A stretch of 64,000 bases of DNA from Patagioenas fasciata (taxonomy: Eukaryota > Chordata > Aves > Columbiformes > Columbidae): assembly GCF_037038585.1 (NCBI RefSeq), contig NC_092525.1, forward strand, positions 5,248,969 to 5,312,968. The letters run 5' to 3'. Below the pieces are notes generated by a model. The model did not search any database, was not told the origin of the DNA, and worked only from the letters and a program-made list of their open reading frames with translations. How positions within the stretch are numbered: position 1 is the stretch's first letter; each line of letters begins with the position of its first letter. This document shows positions 33,851 to 47,289 of this stretch, piece after piece. The translations under genes were made by a program, and so were the position numbers.

Positions 33851-34284
33851 TAATGCAGAGCTGGGCTTGAAAGCTGCAGAGTGTACACCCTGTTGTTTAA
33901 CGTGGCGAGTCACTCCCATTCTGCCTTCTCCCTGGGAGAAGCGCATGAGCAGAGGTTGCTTCAAGGCACGATGAGAACGGTTCGGTTCTCCGGGTCTCGG
34001 AGGCGAGAGTAATAAATGTGGTCTGTGTCGTGGCGCAGGAACTTCCCATCCACTTGCTTCTCCATTCAGTCTGGTGCTGCAAGAGAGGGAGAGAAAGAAA
34101 AAGTTAGGACCGAGTTAACAACCTCATCATCCCTGACCCCTAACCTGCAGGAATCCTAGGAGGCCTGATATAAGTTTTGCTCATCTCCCTGTCTTTGCTG
34201 GAATACTTTACTGTAGAAATTTCTGTCATCAACATTCTCTTAACCGATCTGATGTGTTCATAGTTCCTAGCCCAGCATCCTTTC
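33851..34284 (-). other. Diverged relative of the core exon region
   Basis: Aligns to the 84-codon exon region of the other units with many substitutions and small indels up to about 34,140. On the minus strand the acceptor (CTCTCTTGCAG) and the ATG are kept, but the frame shifts after about 22 codons and ends early. From 34,140 to 34,284 only short traces of similarity remain. It probably belongs to an older copy of the same repeat family. Confidence 0.55.
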
Positions 34285-34975
34285 CTCAAAGTACCTCAGC
34301 ATTTCCCTTTGAAACCACACCTTAGTGCCATCCCGTCCCAGAGCTACCTCAGCATTTCCCACTGCAGCCTCTGCGATGCCATCTCCTCCCTGAGGTACCT
34401 CAGCCTTTACCACCAAAACCTCTCTCCCTTCCGTCCTCTCCTTTAAGTCCCTCACCCTTTCCCGCCAAAGCCTCCCCCGATGTCATCACCTCCCTGAGGT
34501 ACCTCAGCCTTTCTCGTCAAAGCCTCCCCCAATATCATCCCCTCCCTGAGGTACCTCAGCCTTTCCCGTCAAAGCCTCCCCCGATATCATCCCCTCCCTG
34601 AGGTACCTCAGCCATTCCCGTCAAAGCCTCCCCCGATATCATCCCCTTCCCGAGGTAGCTCAGCCTTTCCTGTCAAAGCCTCCCCCGATATCATCCCCTC
34701 CCCGAGGTACCTCAGCCTTTCCTGTCAAAACCTCCCCCGATATCATCCCCTCCCCGAGGTACCTCAGCCTTTCCTGTCAAAGCCTCCCCCGATATCATCC
34801 CCTCCCCGAGGTACCTCAGCCTTTCCTGTCAAAGCCTCCCCCGATATCATCCCCACCCCGAGGTACCTCAGCCTTTCCTGTCAAAGCCTCCCCCGATATC
34901 ATCCCCTCCCCGAGGTACCTCAGCTTTTCCCACCTAAGCTCCTCCCGCGCCGTCCCGCCCTCAGGTTCCTCCGCC
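34285..34975. repeat. 52-bp minisatellite with a GAGGTACCTC palindrome per unit
   Basis: About 14 units with an exact 52-bp period: palindrome positions 34392, 34496, 34548, 34600, 34652 (one mismatch), 34704, 34756, 34808, 34860 and 34912, with degenerate units in phase at 34288, 34340, 34444 and near 34962. The central units are nearly identical and the ends are worn. It directly adjoins the CpG island. Confidence 0.93.
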
Positions 34976-35700
34976 GCTCCCTCCGTTCCCGGCCCCCCCC
35001 GCCCCTCGCGCCCCCCCTTGGCGCTCCCGACCCGCCGCTGCCCCCTCCCGCTCGCTTTCCTCCCTCTGTCCTGTGTCACTACGGGGGCTCCCCCCTCCGC
35101 CCCACGGCCCCGCCCGAGCCCCGCGCAGCGCTCAGCGCGGGGCTCCCTTCCCTCACAGCCGCCCGCGTGTTTCCCCCTCGCCCCGGCCTGGGGCCGCGCT
35201 GTTGCGGCTGGCTGCCCCTCGCCTTCCTCCTTCCGAAACCAGCCCGTCTGTCACCCTCCAGCCTCGCCCCTCAGCCGGTCCCGGGCCGGCCCCGTCCAGT
35301 CTCCCCGCTGTCCGCCCGCCCCTCGCTCACCGCCGGCCCCGCCGTTCCTCCCGCGCTGCTCCAGCCGCCGCACCGCCGGCACGCGCTCCGCGGCCCGCGC
35401 ACTTACGCAGCGTGTCCCCGCCCATCCCGCGCAGGAGCCAATCCCGTCCGCGTCCGCCACCGGGCTGCGCCCCCCCCCCCCGCCTCCGCGCCCGGCACTG
35501 GCCCCCCCTGCCCCTCGCCTCCCGTCCCGGAGCCACCGGCGGCCGCAGAGCGGCGCTGTCCGCCCGCAGGGCGGGGCCGGGAGCTTTCAGGCTGCGTCTG
35601 CCCGGGACCGAGGGCTCTGCCGCCTGCCCGGGACAGCCCGGGACCGAGGGCTCCGCCGCTGCAGCCCGTTTCGTGCCGTTTGCACCCCTCAGGTTACACG
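34930..35700. promoter_or_regulatory. CpG island (probable promoter)
   Basis: About 770 bp of very GC-rich, CpG-dense sequence with GC-box-like motifs and a 12-C run near 35,470. Several overlapping frames are open on both strands, as expected by chance in stop-poor GC-rich DNA. If the core exons on the minus strand belong to a gene, this is the nearest upstream promoter candidate. Direction of transcription is not determined. Confidence 0.65.
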
Positions 35701-38700
35701 GCTGCAGCCTTCCTGCTGGTTTAGCTCACACACCTTTCTTCTTTCTAACTGCACAGCAGTTCACACTCACAAAAGTTCGTGCTGGTTGGCATAAGAGTAT
35801 CTGCATAAGAATTTACAAACATTACAAAGATATACCACAGACCACAGCTCTCTAAGCTTTCAAGTTAAAGTTCCATGTTTAAATAAACCAGACAATACCA
35901 GTAGAGCTGTGTACCTCTGTCGTCTTTGTTCAGAAAGAAGTGACAACACCAGAAAACACATTGACAGCCAGTGCTTTGAACAGTGAAGGTGGGATCTACA
36001 AAAGTCTGATTAAACTAAACAGCCTCAGGTCTTTATCAAGCTGCAGATCTGCCAGGAATGCTGAAATGCAAGAGTTTACTCCTGCAATATTCCACGATGG
36101 AACAGCCACTTCATATCAAATATAATCTCAAAGTTCCAAACCAGTACATTAAAAAGCTACCAGTAAGTATTAGAAGACCACTGCAAGATCTTATTGCTTT
36201 TTGAGTTAAATAATAATTTTTCAATAAACCAAAACCCAAACAGGTTCTCAAATCTGTTGCTTATCATCCTGTTCATTCATTAGCACTGCAGCAATCAGTT
36301 TTTATACAATGTGTCAACAGAGGCGTCTAAAAAACCCCAAACAAAACTTATTCAAGTCCACGGACACCCCCGCCCTCCTTGCCCCCCCTCACCCTGAGCC
36401 CCACGATCACCACTTGGTGCGGGAGAGGAGCACAACTCGACAGACAGAACCAGAAATCCGACTGCGGTAAGAAGGAAACATCGAGGTAGTTACAGCTTCC
36501 TTAAACATTCAAAATCTGATGTCTTCCAAAACAAAGCACATCATCCTCATCATTTAAAAAGCAAAGTTGCTTTGTACGTCTCTGATCCTCACACCAGCTG
36601 AGTGGTTCTCAAGTCCGCTGAGCTCCACTGTGCAGCCACCCCCACGTCTGTGTCGCCTTGTCTGGAGTCCCCAGTCGCGGGACAGTGAGTGGGGTTGGAC
36701 TCCAGTGATAAAGAAAAACACAAAGAGTCAAATTGGAAAAGTAATTAAAACAGAAGATCTGAAAGCCAGTTTAATTTTAATAACTTATTTGTACACTGCT
36801 ATAAGCATATGAAGTATGGGGGTCACGAACTCTTGCTACCACATATGTGCCTTATTACAATAAGCACAGGAAACAAGGAAGTAGCATTCCTTCTATTTTT
36901 GATGTAATTATGAGCTAATACATCTCCTGAGATGGCTTCCAGACCTGATTTAGTATCTACACTGTGTTGTACTGCAGATAAATACCTCAGGTCAGCATTA
37001 ATTGAAGACAATGTGCAGAATGAGCAATATGCAGGTAAGCACAAGATCCTGGATTCCTTACAAGAGTCTACTTTTAAAATTGTCTGAAAATGCTGCAGAA
37101 ATTGTAGCAGATAAACAACAGTAGCCACATTTTGTCCTATGGCATTTACATAATGTTGATCCACCTGTATTAACTTGTGCCCTTTCGGAACAGAGCTGTA
37201 AACTCAGAGTGTCCAAAGACTTCTTTCTTTTGAATAGAATACGCTTAAACTGGCTGTCTTGAACAGACTGGCTGTGCAGACTTGCAGCAGTTGAATGGAG
37301 GATGTGATTCCAGTGAATGGAGACAGAAAGAAGATCAGCACAAAAGCAGCAATGACAGACCAGAGACACCCACCTAAAGCCTACGGAGACCAAAAAAAGT
37401 CGTCGCGTGGGCTTAGCAGTTGGGGAACCAGACCAAACAGCCTGGTTATTCTCCACCAGGAGGGTCTTTATCTGGCCATGATCATGTCATCAATGGAGAA
37501 ACTCACCATCATCAGACAGAGTGCAGGCGTGGGCAATGAGAGCAGCAAATCCAGCACCGACACGGTGTCAGAGTTTGTACAGACAATGAACACGCTCACG
37601 GGTCTTGTTCAATACTTTACACACTATTCTGAAAAGAGACACTGATTTAACTGTTGCACAGCACATACTGTCACTTTACACAACTTGGAGAAACAAAGCA
37701 AGCTCATAAAGTTCATACTCCATACATCAGGATAGGAGGTTACTCATAAAATGCAATCATCTCTGCCAGATACAGGCAAATGCACATATTTATTTGAAGC
37801 AAATTCCAAGTTTATACCGTCATCTCAGGTCAAATTCTGCTATCAGACACAGGACACACAGCTCAAATGCCAACAGCTCATAGGAAAGCTTCACAAGAGA
37901 ATGAACTAAACATACAGCTATGGAATCAAGTGTGTTTTATCAATACGTCAAATGCAACTCTAATTCCCCTAGGCCCTCACGTTAATAGAAACCCCACAGA
38001 GTTTCTAGAAAGAATGTCCATAAAATTGACATGCGACATTACCCTCAGTGAGTCTCCTGAACCAGACGGCAGAGCAACCGACCCGCAGCAAGGACAACAC
38101 AGAACAGACAGTTCTGCTGGAAACGCAAGGAACGGACTAAAAGTAACCATTCTGCATTACAGAATTAATGCATTGTGTCACTTTGTGTAGATAATTCACC
38201 CATAAAAATCAGTAAATTTGAAGGCCACCCTTACTGATAAATGCCTATATGTTTGTAGTCATGTTTAATAAAACACACTTTGTGAGGGTTTTTTGACTCA
38301 AGAAGGACACTGGATCAGTGTGCTTTGGATTATTTCTGTAAGGAGCCATAACTCAACAGAAAGATAGCTTTAAGAAAGCGTGCAATTAGCTATTAATTGG
38401 ACAAAATAAGTGTAGTTAGCACATAATAAATAGTTTTAAATGGTCTCACAAGTAGTTCATGTGATACATTTCCCTCAGGGTCTCCTGATATCTCCCATTC
38501 ATTTCTATTAAACCTGCTGAAATGAAGCTGTGTGTGTTTCATTTCAGTGATCTACAGGGAATTCAAACCAACAATAACAACTTGCCGTATTATCAGAAAC
38601 AGTTTCTGAAGAGCAAACACAACAATATGGGAGGGGGGAGTGGAAGAAACACCACCTGGATTCATTTTCCCATATCAATTCTTATGAAAATACCCACAAT

Positions 38701-41700
38701 AGGATGCACTTATCAGCAAGGTATACAACTGCACATCTACACACAACATAACTGCATGTAATCGCACATTTTTGACCATATTAACTACAAATTGGGCAGC
38801 TATAAAATACGTCAGTTATACCTTCATTTACTTCCAGAAATCTCCACTGAAATTATTTTGTTGCTTAAATTACTGTATAATGTGCACTTTATTAATGTAT
38901 TATACATTAAGTATACAAACATGTTATGAAAAAACAAATCTAGTCCCAATACCTTTTTGAGTTTTAAAGGACGCCGGTGGGTAACGGTGAACAATCAACA
39001 GTCATCCGGGTAAAACACCCATGGGCAGAACTGAAACTTGTTTTCATTGGTAGGTTGTGTTTTTCTGCAAGTTGTGTTATCATACCTACATACAGCAAAT
39101 AAAGATTTGACCCAAATTACATACCTTTATGTGCATACACACACGCACATGTTTGTGTTGTACAAAGATGCACACTGTTACTGAGATGTATAGGCATTGA
39201 ATGTGTCAGGTAAGTAACATGACAAGAGGCTTGAGAGGTGGGTCTGCAGGGAATTCTCTAAGTAACATATTAATGCAACAAATCTGGTGGCATAAAGCTA
39301 CGGGGGAAAAAAATCCAGCGGAGAATCAGATAAATTCACGTGTTCTTTAAAGACAGCTCATGCATTCAACCAACTCCCAGGTGGGCCTGACTGTGGAAAG
39401 GAAAGTTTGCTTGAGCACTTAGCGCCAGTGTCTGATGAGCAGACAAAACACCAACTGCAGACCGGGGACCCCCAGTTCTCAACCAGTTCATGGCTCTGAG
39501 CATCTTCTTTCCACACACTGCGGGTAACGCTTTACATCTGCAATCCCCTCCCTAAACCCATCTTGTTCCTGGCTGAGAAGATACCAGATGTGGGAACTAT
39601 TGCATGATAGAAGAATTTGTGCTGTTAAATCACAGGATTCTGAGCACTGCAGATGATCACAGTGCGGTGCTGCCCTGAGAAGAAAGGACGAGTGACTCTT
39701 GGTGTTCCCTGCTGCTCACTGCCCTGATCCTGCCCACCCTCATGTTCCAGCCACTCAGACCCCGGCCAGAATGACTGAGACAGGAGGGTCTCTTAAGGAT
39801 GTTTTGTTTTGTCCAGATACCTTTAATTTGCTTATATACACAGATTTCATAAGAGGAAGCACTTGATTTCACCGATGACACGATTTCTCCGTTAACGCAT
39901 CTCACCAAGATTGCCAGTTGACAGTCCCCCTTAGGATGAGAGAACGTTCATGTTGAACAAATCATGAACACTTGCAGTGATTGAAACTGGGGGTTTTTCA
40001 GACAAGCACCATCTGCCTCCTGCGCCAGAGACTCAACAGAATTATGTCTCAGACATTATGGCAACAACAGCTCATCCCGCAGCGATGGGTCACTCAGAGC
40101 GAAAACAATCCCGTATGGACACCGTGTCCAGCAGCAGATGGGGCACTCAGGAGAAGGTGAATCGCGATTTACATCCCAACACCAGCCGAGGCCCGCAGAC
40201 AAAGGCCGCGGGCTGACAGGGGAGGGGACGGGCCTTTCGTTCTCCTTCTTTGCTTCTCTTTTCCTTTCCTACACCCTTATTTCATCTCCTCTCCCTCTAT
40301 GAGCAGTATAACCTAAGGCTTAGAGCCACAAAACTCCTTTGTGTAAACCCTTTGGCTGTTAAACTGTTCACCAATTTGGCTTAAGTAGCGTAAATCTTCC
40401 TGCTAATTGGGCCAAGCTGCAAAATAAAAGGTGTTGGGGTTTTTTTGTTTATGGTCCTTGAGTACCCCATATACTCTTTTCTAACTAAGGGGACCTGAAT
40501 CGGAGTCACCTCCCCACACACGGACAGCTGGGGACATTCTGCAATGAAAACTTGTATGGAGAGGGGAACACACTGAATAGGTCAATCCAGCATTTAATAA
40601 AAGCAACAGAGTTAGCTCTTGAATTAACATTGATAACATGCTCTGCTATATTGTGGCCAGTTGCGATTGGAAACAGCGCAGTTACAAGTTCGGTGTGCAT
40701 GGTCCTCTGTATACACGAAGACATCCAGCCAGCTTTAGTCACGCACCTGATCTTTCCTTCGTGTTACAGATCTCTGCAATGAAAGCTGGGAGCAACAAAC
40801 ATTCAGCTTTCTGATGTGTCATTAAAGAGATTTTTCTGCATTTACTACAACCTTGACCGAGCCTGTACCTGATTGCTTTAACTGGCATTAGATAGGTCAT
40901 TGAGGAAGCAGTCAAGTCAGCCCGCGAGAAGACACGGAGAGGTGACAAAGTTGTAAGTCCCTAGGATGCTGGCACACCAGCACGAACACAGGCAAGCAGA
41001 AGCCTCCAACGCATTGGCAGAAATATCCTACTCAGGTACAGCAGACAAATGCAACTTATAATGGAACGGTTACAATATGCTTGGTAGAAAAAAGCTGAGG
41101 TTCCGCTGCCTCAGGCGCACAGCGGTTACTGCTGTGTCTGGTCTAACCCAGATCCAGTAGTGAGCTACACGTGTTTATCTTGGTTTGATATTTGTAGTGC
41201 ACGTGTTAACGTACAGATCAATATACAAGTCAAGGTCTGATGAACAAAATCTCTCTCTGAAAGATCCTGAAGTGATCACTGGAGTGATTTTCAAGGCAAA
41301 GATTCTGTCTGTCTCCAGCTCCCAGAAGACTTCAGAGGTGAAATTCTCTATAAATCCTGAGGGGGAAAGAGGGGGTTGTAAGGAACATGAACCTGAAGAA
41401 CATTCAGTAGCTCTCCCGGGCGCTCTGTGACGGAGCCTCCCCTGTTCACCAGCTCCTGAGGCTCCAGGGGCTGCAACACGGGGCACAACGCGCTCACAGA
41501 CTGAACCTGCGCTGAGGGAGAAAATGCCTTCCTGATGAAGCTTTAACATCAACACACCAACTATTGCTTGTCCTTCAAGGAAACTATCTTGTTATAAGCA
41601 TTTATAGCTCTATTGTCTATTTATGCTTTTAGCAATAAGCGCTTTTATCCACATTTCATTTTGGTGCACCTGGTAAGACATGTGATTGAAGGTGACAGAT

Positions 41701-43960
41701 AAGAGCAGGGCACTCTTTTAATCCCTAAGACAGGACCCTGGGAAAACTTCACAGGAATCAGTTCTTCACTACATTGCTGCTCCTTGCATTCACAGGCCAG
41801 CAGAAAAGCACGGGCCGAGGTGAGAACCGCCCGCAGAAGGGGCTGCCAGACACTGTTCTGGCTGATGCTCTGCCAGGACGTGCTTCGTTTTCTGTCCGGT
41901 GCTGTGCGGGGGGAACACGGAACATCTGCACGAAAAACCTGCGCTTGGCTCGTGCAGCATCTGTGTCACGGGAACCGAGAGCCACGTCTCATCGCTGACC
42001 TCGCGTGTTCACACAGCTGACTCAGTGATCGATACAGGTTTATCTGCATTACAAGCACAGCCGAGCCAGGTCAAGAGTGCTTCTTAAGAACCATTTTCAA
42101 AATGATCTTTCTAGACAATAAAGACTGATTTATCTTAATTTGTCTTACCTAAAAGCTAAGAAAGTATTTAATTTCTAGTAAGAAAGATGCCTAATTTTCT
42201 TTTGGCTATTAAAAATTGTATTAACCTCCAAAAATAAGAGAGTAAATGTCTGTTAACACTTTTTCCTTTTATGCTGATGTGAAGAAAATTCCTCTCTCAT
42301 CCTGGTACTGTCAAACAGGATGAACATTTACAGAGAATGAGAGTGGGGAGTGACGAAAAAGTCAACAGCTTTTGCAGTCAGTTTATATAAATTAAGATAA
42401 ACGTGATATTGAAGCAAACCCAAATGTTTCTAACGTTCTCCTATAGAATCTCCTGCTGCTGTACAATAAGATACACTCTCAGACTATGACAACATTAGTC
42501 CGTGTCTTTGTAAGGCGCAGTCTTTTTCCTACCATATCATGCATAGGTGCCACACTTATATATAGCCAGGTAACTGCTCATCTAAGGTGCATTTTGAAAC
42601 ATACCTTATCCTGCTTTGGAACCTGTGCCGAAATGGAAAGTAGTTGCTCTGTATCCAGGAATTTTGAGATAACTGTAAAACAAAAGTAAACAGATCAGAA
42701 ATTGAATGGAAATCATAACAAAATCTATTTTTTTTTTTTTATGAACACAATTATTTAGTGAAACTTTTGTTAATCTTTTTCTTCCATTCTATCTTCACAA
42801 ATTATTTACCAGGGAAAAAACAGGTTAAAAATTGCTGCTATCTAAATTATGTTGTCATAACTACACAGACTGTACCGAAGCATGTAGCGATTATTTTACA
42901 GGTGGACATATATCAATTTGGTAATATTCTTTTAGTGTGATTGAATCACACGTCTCTTGTGATAAAGATCAAGATGACACGATCCAGCTCCAGGTGCACT
43001 GACTCATACTCTGCTGTTGTGTTCTGTTTAGTTTGTCTGGACCACTATGAAGCAACAGGAAAAAACACCCATACACAACAACAGAACATCAGTGATGCCT
43101 TTATTTGTTTTTAATGTATACATTATGTACACCCGAATACTTCCAACTAGTCACAGAGGTAGAGACAAACTCACATTGTTTGAAAAAGGTATTGGCTGAC
43201 TTCTACCCATTTAATCTGAGAAATTCGCTTTTCTTAGCAAAATCCTTGAGAAAAACATCACTATCATAATAAAGATTATTTCCACTACGTGTCACCTGGC
43301 CAATAATTACAATTCAAACATATTGAGTCACGTTGCATACTTTCACAGATTAGAAAGAAAGTGTTTTAACATAAATTGAATATGATGCATTAAAAATAAA
43401 CTACTACTTAGTTGAATACACTCAGAAAACCAAAGACGGTAAATGTCAAATGAGGGTTCCAGGTAAGAGTACCCTACAGATTTGAAGCGCGCTTTGGGGA
43501 CACCCAGCGCCTCCTGTTCACTGTACATTATGTGAACTGCAGCAGCTGAGACCCTGGGATGTGTGACCTGCAAAAACCATGAACATTAAAGTAACGTTTA
43601 TAAATCACAAACATGTTATTTGGCTTCCTTATGGACTGAAAGTGACAGGAGTGAAGCATCTAAACGTGATCTGTCCCACATTCATTCTTCACCAGCCTGC
43701 AGCGGTTCTAGCAGGAGCTTCACACGTTTTCCCCCATTTAAGAGTTTAGATGCCAAAATATCCCAATAAGAACCATAATGCTTGTTTACATCTAGAATTG
43801 TCTTAAATATACGTCCTCCTATGCATGTTACAGAACACTGTAACCCTGCTTTGTATATTAACATGTAATACATGCCACTAAAACCGCATCAATTAACTGA
43901 CTAGACAAAGTTTTCCTCTGGAATTTAACACGTGCATTAAAACTCCTCCAAACCGAAGCC
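35701..43960. other. Intergenic or intronic stretch, no gene recognised
   Basis: AT-richer single-copy-looking DNA. Open frames are short and without recognisable domains; the longest are 37,295-37,645 (+) and 37,058-37,456 (-), which overlap each other. No tRNA, LTR or simple array was seen. A T run lies near 42,728. Introns or short exons of an unrecognised gene cannot be excluded. Confidence 0.5.
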
Positions 43961-44500
43961 CAGCTCTACTAGGCCGTCCCACAAGCGCAGGGCTTGAGCT
44001 CTGGTTTGAGCCCGATGCCGCACTCCCCGCGCCGGGCTGCAGTACCGCGCTGTGGCCACCGGGCGGCAGCACCAGCGACACCCGGCGGCCGGTGCACCGC
44101 GGGAGCACCGGGGCGCCACCGCGCATGCGCGGAACCGGGGCTGAACGTCCGCGTGCGTGCGGGGGTGACCTGCACCGGGGTGACCACCCGGGATCACCCA
44201 CAGCAAACGAGTCACCCGGGACAACGCGGAACAGAGAATCCGCTCTAGAGAACCACCCCACCCAGAGAACCCTCCTCGGCGGAACCTCCCGGCGGCCCGT
44301 TCGAGCTCTCTAGTGCCCTATTTGCGTAGCCACGCCTCTGATTTGCATTTCTCCGCCCCATCCTCGCCCCGCCTGCCGTTCCCATGCGCCCCGCCCCTGC
44401 TCTTATCTCTCGCAATCTGATTTGCAGGCTTCGAATCTCAATTTGCATTCTCCCCGCCTACTCACCTCCCTGCCCAAGCCCCGAGGAGATTTGCATATCC
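43960..44500. promoter_or_regulatory. CpG-rich promoter-like region with octamer cluster
   Basis: CpG-dense from about 43,970 to 44,300, followed by GC boxes ('ccccgccc', 'ccgccccat') and octamer elements. Perfect ATTTGCAT occurs at 44341, 44441 and 44489, with one-mismatch versions at 44320 (ATTTGCGT) and 44420 (ATTTGCAG). A CTCF-like site lies upstream. No coding exon was identified on either side. Confidence 0.6.
44038..44071 (+). promoter_or_regulatory. CTCF-like site 1
   Basis: Upstream motif TGCAGTACC at 44038-44046, then core CCACCGGGCGGCAG at 44056-44069, 18 bp from motif start to core start. It resembles the extended CTCF consensus (upstream element plus core). Binding is inferred. 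Confidence 0.5.
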
Positions 44501-44760
44501 GGCACGACGCTCTGCTCTGTTCTGTTTCTATTCGACCCCATCTATTTCTATTATTTCTACTTCTATTAATTCTCGTTCTATTTCTTTTCCTGTTTTCTGT
44601 TTCTTTCCCTGCGAAGTACAAACCACACCTGATCTCACAGATGTCCAGTGTAACCTGTAGCTGCTTTTGGTAAATATGAGCAGAACTTTACAGCACACGG
44701 TTTTCCCAGCAACATGAAGCAGAGAGCGTATTCAAAAAAAAAAAAAAAAACAAACCACAA
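44500..44760. repeat. Pyrimidine tract and A17 run
   Basis: 'tctatttctattatttctact'-type pyrimidine-rich repeats at about 44,515-44,605, and a 17-base A run at 44734-44750. No LINE or SINE body is attached to the A run. Confidence 0.6.
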
Positions 44761-47019
44761 ACACAAAGACGACACACAGCCTTGTAAGTCGGGTGATTAA
44801 TTCTATTCAGTACGCTTTTACTTAAGTTAGATTACAAGAAAACTAAATGGGGCTCGCCCAGTGCCCTGTGAGTAGTAAAAACCATCACCACACAGTCAGT
44901 CATTCAGCAGAGAGCTCGCAGCAGCTCCCCGGCTGCCGCAGTTATGGAACGAAGCGTCTGGCTCGCACACAGAGCCCCCCAGTCCCTGCTCCCACCGCTG
45001 ACCAGGTGCGGGTGCCGTTCTGCTCCCTGGGGGCAGCTCAGGCCTTTCCCTCAAGTGCACCCGCCAGAGACATTTCCGGGTAAGGATGAGTTTTTTAATC
45101 CTTTCTATAAACAGAATTTCTTTGCATTTTAAAAACCTTGTACATCACTGACATTGACTCCTATGTCTCTTTTTACACATACGTATGTATTTAGGGAATA
45201 TATTTGATTCATATATATCATCTATTTCCACTGTAATGTATATCTACTTAGACATCTACACACTTGCGTATGCATTTACATGTATATATCTGCTTAAACT
45301 TATACAGAATATCTGTTTATGCTTATATATATCACCACTTATTATCTAGAATATCCATTTATACTTACGCACCTGTTTAGCCTTCTCTTTGGACACAAAT
45401 ATCTTTCTAGACTTGCAGATGTTGGCATATTGTTACAATCATATTATTACATTTATGTATATTTAGACAGAGCTATCGATTCACACTTGGCGTGTGGCAC
45501 GATGAGCAGGGACACGTGGCCAGCTGCACGGCTCAAGCACGAGGGACACCCCGACCTGCCAGGGAAAAGCGCCACTGAGAGCCAGACAGAAACAAAGTAC
45601 GTCAGAGCACGCTGTCAGATATTGGGGAAACACTCATAGCATCCAGTTGCCTCTCTTTTTCAGTTTTTAGAACAAATACCCATCTGCTTAAGTACACCTA
45701 ATAAATTATATGCTGCACCTACTCAACAATTACTCTTAACTATGGAAGTCAACATGTAAATTAGACCATTTTATTTGCTTTAAGTTTCATTGATAGGAAA
45801 ATCAGTGAGATAGAAGACATGGGTTTACTTTAAAAAATAAATAAATATCCCCATTCCTGCAGTGCAGCATAAGGCTACGAAAAAGGAGCGTCAGACTCAC
45901 GAACACTTTTGGCTGCACTGCAGCACACAGGGGAACACGTTTCTGTGACCGTGACAGCTCGACTGTCGCAACCGGGAACCCGAAGCCCAGCGGTGCCACC
46001 AACCTTTGCCAGGCCTGCTGTGCTGGGCTCTGCGGAAGGAAATGGACTTTGGTTGGTTGTTTCAAAGAAAATGAACAGTCCTGTTGTTGATGAGGCCACT
46101 GCCCACTACATCACCTGGGAAGATCCACTCGGAGGGCAGGTTCATAAAATGCAGCTTCTTGGAATGAGGAATGCTGCCGTTTTGGAAGATTTCTTACCAA
46201 CTGAAGTCAGAACTACACACTGTAGGTTAAGAGAAAAAAGTCACTATTGAAACAATAACTCATCCAAATCACACATGGACTCACCGCCACCAGTTACGAG
46301 GCTGAAAGTGCTTCTTGGGAACACCTGGCAAACACGCAGAACAAAACCGATTTGCCCAGGTGCTTGTATCTCTGTCAGCTTTTTGAGTACTATTCTAAGA
46401 TATTTTAAAAACCTATTGAGTGAAAAAGAACAAAGCATTTGTCATTGAATCAGGTTGTTTCTTCTGGACATCTGAACTCTTACAAACACCTCCTTTCCTC
46501 TTTTAGTACAAAATCATTTCCATAGTATCATTCAATAGTAAGCCCACAGAAACAGAAGATTACGCTTTCAGGAAGAGAAAATAACCAGAGGGAGGTGAGC
46601 TCTGCACAGGTGTACCGTGCTCCAGAACAGACCTTATTTTTAGTACTCCTGGTAAAATATTTCGTATTAAAAATATAGAAGGAGAGTCGGTGCATTCTTA
46701 ATGTTAACTTTAAAGTCCACTCTACAAGTACCTCAGGAAAAGTGCAGACACGCGTCCTAGCCGTACCTTGTACGGGCAGACCGCTCTGGATTCCTTCTGT
46801 CTGTCTGGTACTTCTGTAGCAGAAGACGGGGCAACCGCGGTGAAACGGTGGCAGCAGACATCCAGCTGAAAGAGGAAAAGCCCTTCAGAACAAAGCTGGA
46901 GAGGAACCTGACACTTCCTTTTTTCTTGTGAAGGCTACAGTTGAGTGGAGAAAAAAGTATTTTGCACCATCTTCAGTACAGCTGTTGATACGGCCACTGG
47001 AGCGTTTGCGTTTTTTGGA
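44761..47019. other. Intergenic stretch, AT-rich degenerate repeats at 45,160-45,480
   Basis: 45,160-45,480 has loose ~30-bp repeats of 'tatatctg..tatac..' type. A plus-strand frame at 45,909-46,250 has no ATG near its start and no recognised domain. Nothing else was identified. Confidence 0.45.
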
Positions 47020-47289
47020 TAACCAGGCCATTTTTGACTCATTGGCAGTCTGAGTTCCCTAGAACACATTTTCCCAGATACACACAGAACACAGACACAG
47101 ATATCACCCAAGTATAGCCAAGATTTCCTTCCTCGCCCTGGATGCTGTCATTGAAGAGCCCAGCAGCCCATCCGTCCTCGTGAACCGCCCCACTGGAAAA
47201 AAACAAAAATTATCTTTTCCAGGCTGTTTCTTCAAAGGGTAAAGATATTTTAAATTGCAGTTATCTTTTCCAACAAAGTGATTTTGTGA

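Noticed and set aside
35018-35855. Overlapping ~260-codon frames at the 35-kb island
   Set aside because: Three plus-strand frames and minus-strand frames are open together, which is a composition effect.
36823-37645. Possible membrane-protein exons near 37 kb
   Set aside because: Short hydrophobic stretches occur on the minus strand, but the frames are interrupted, overlap an opposite frame and match no family I know.
44734-44750. A17 run as the tail of a retroposed gene or LINE/SINE
   Set aside because: No recognisable element body or target duplication around it.
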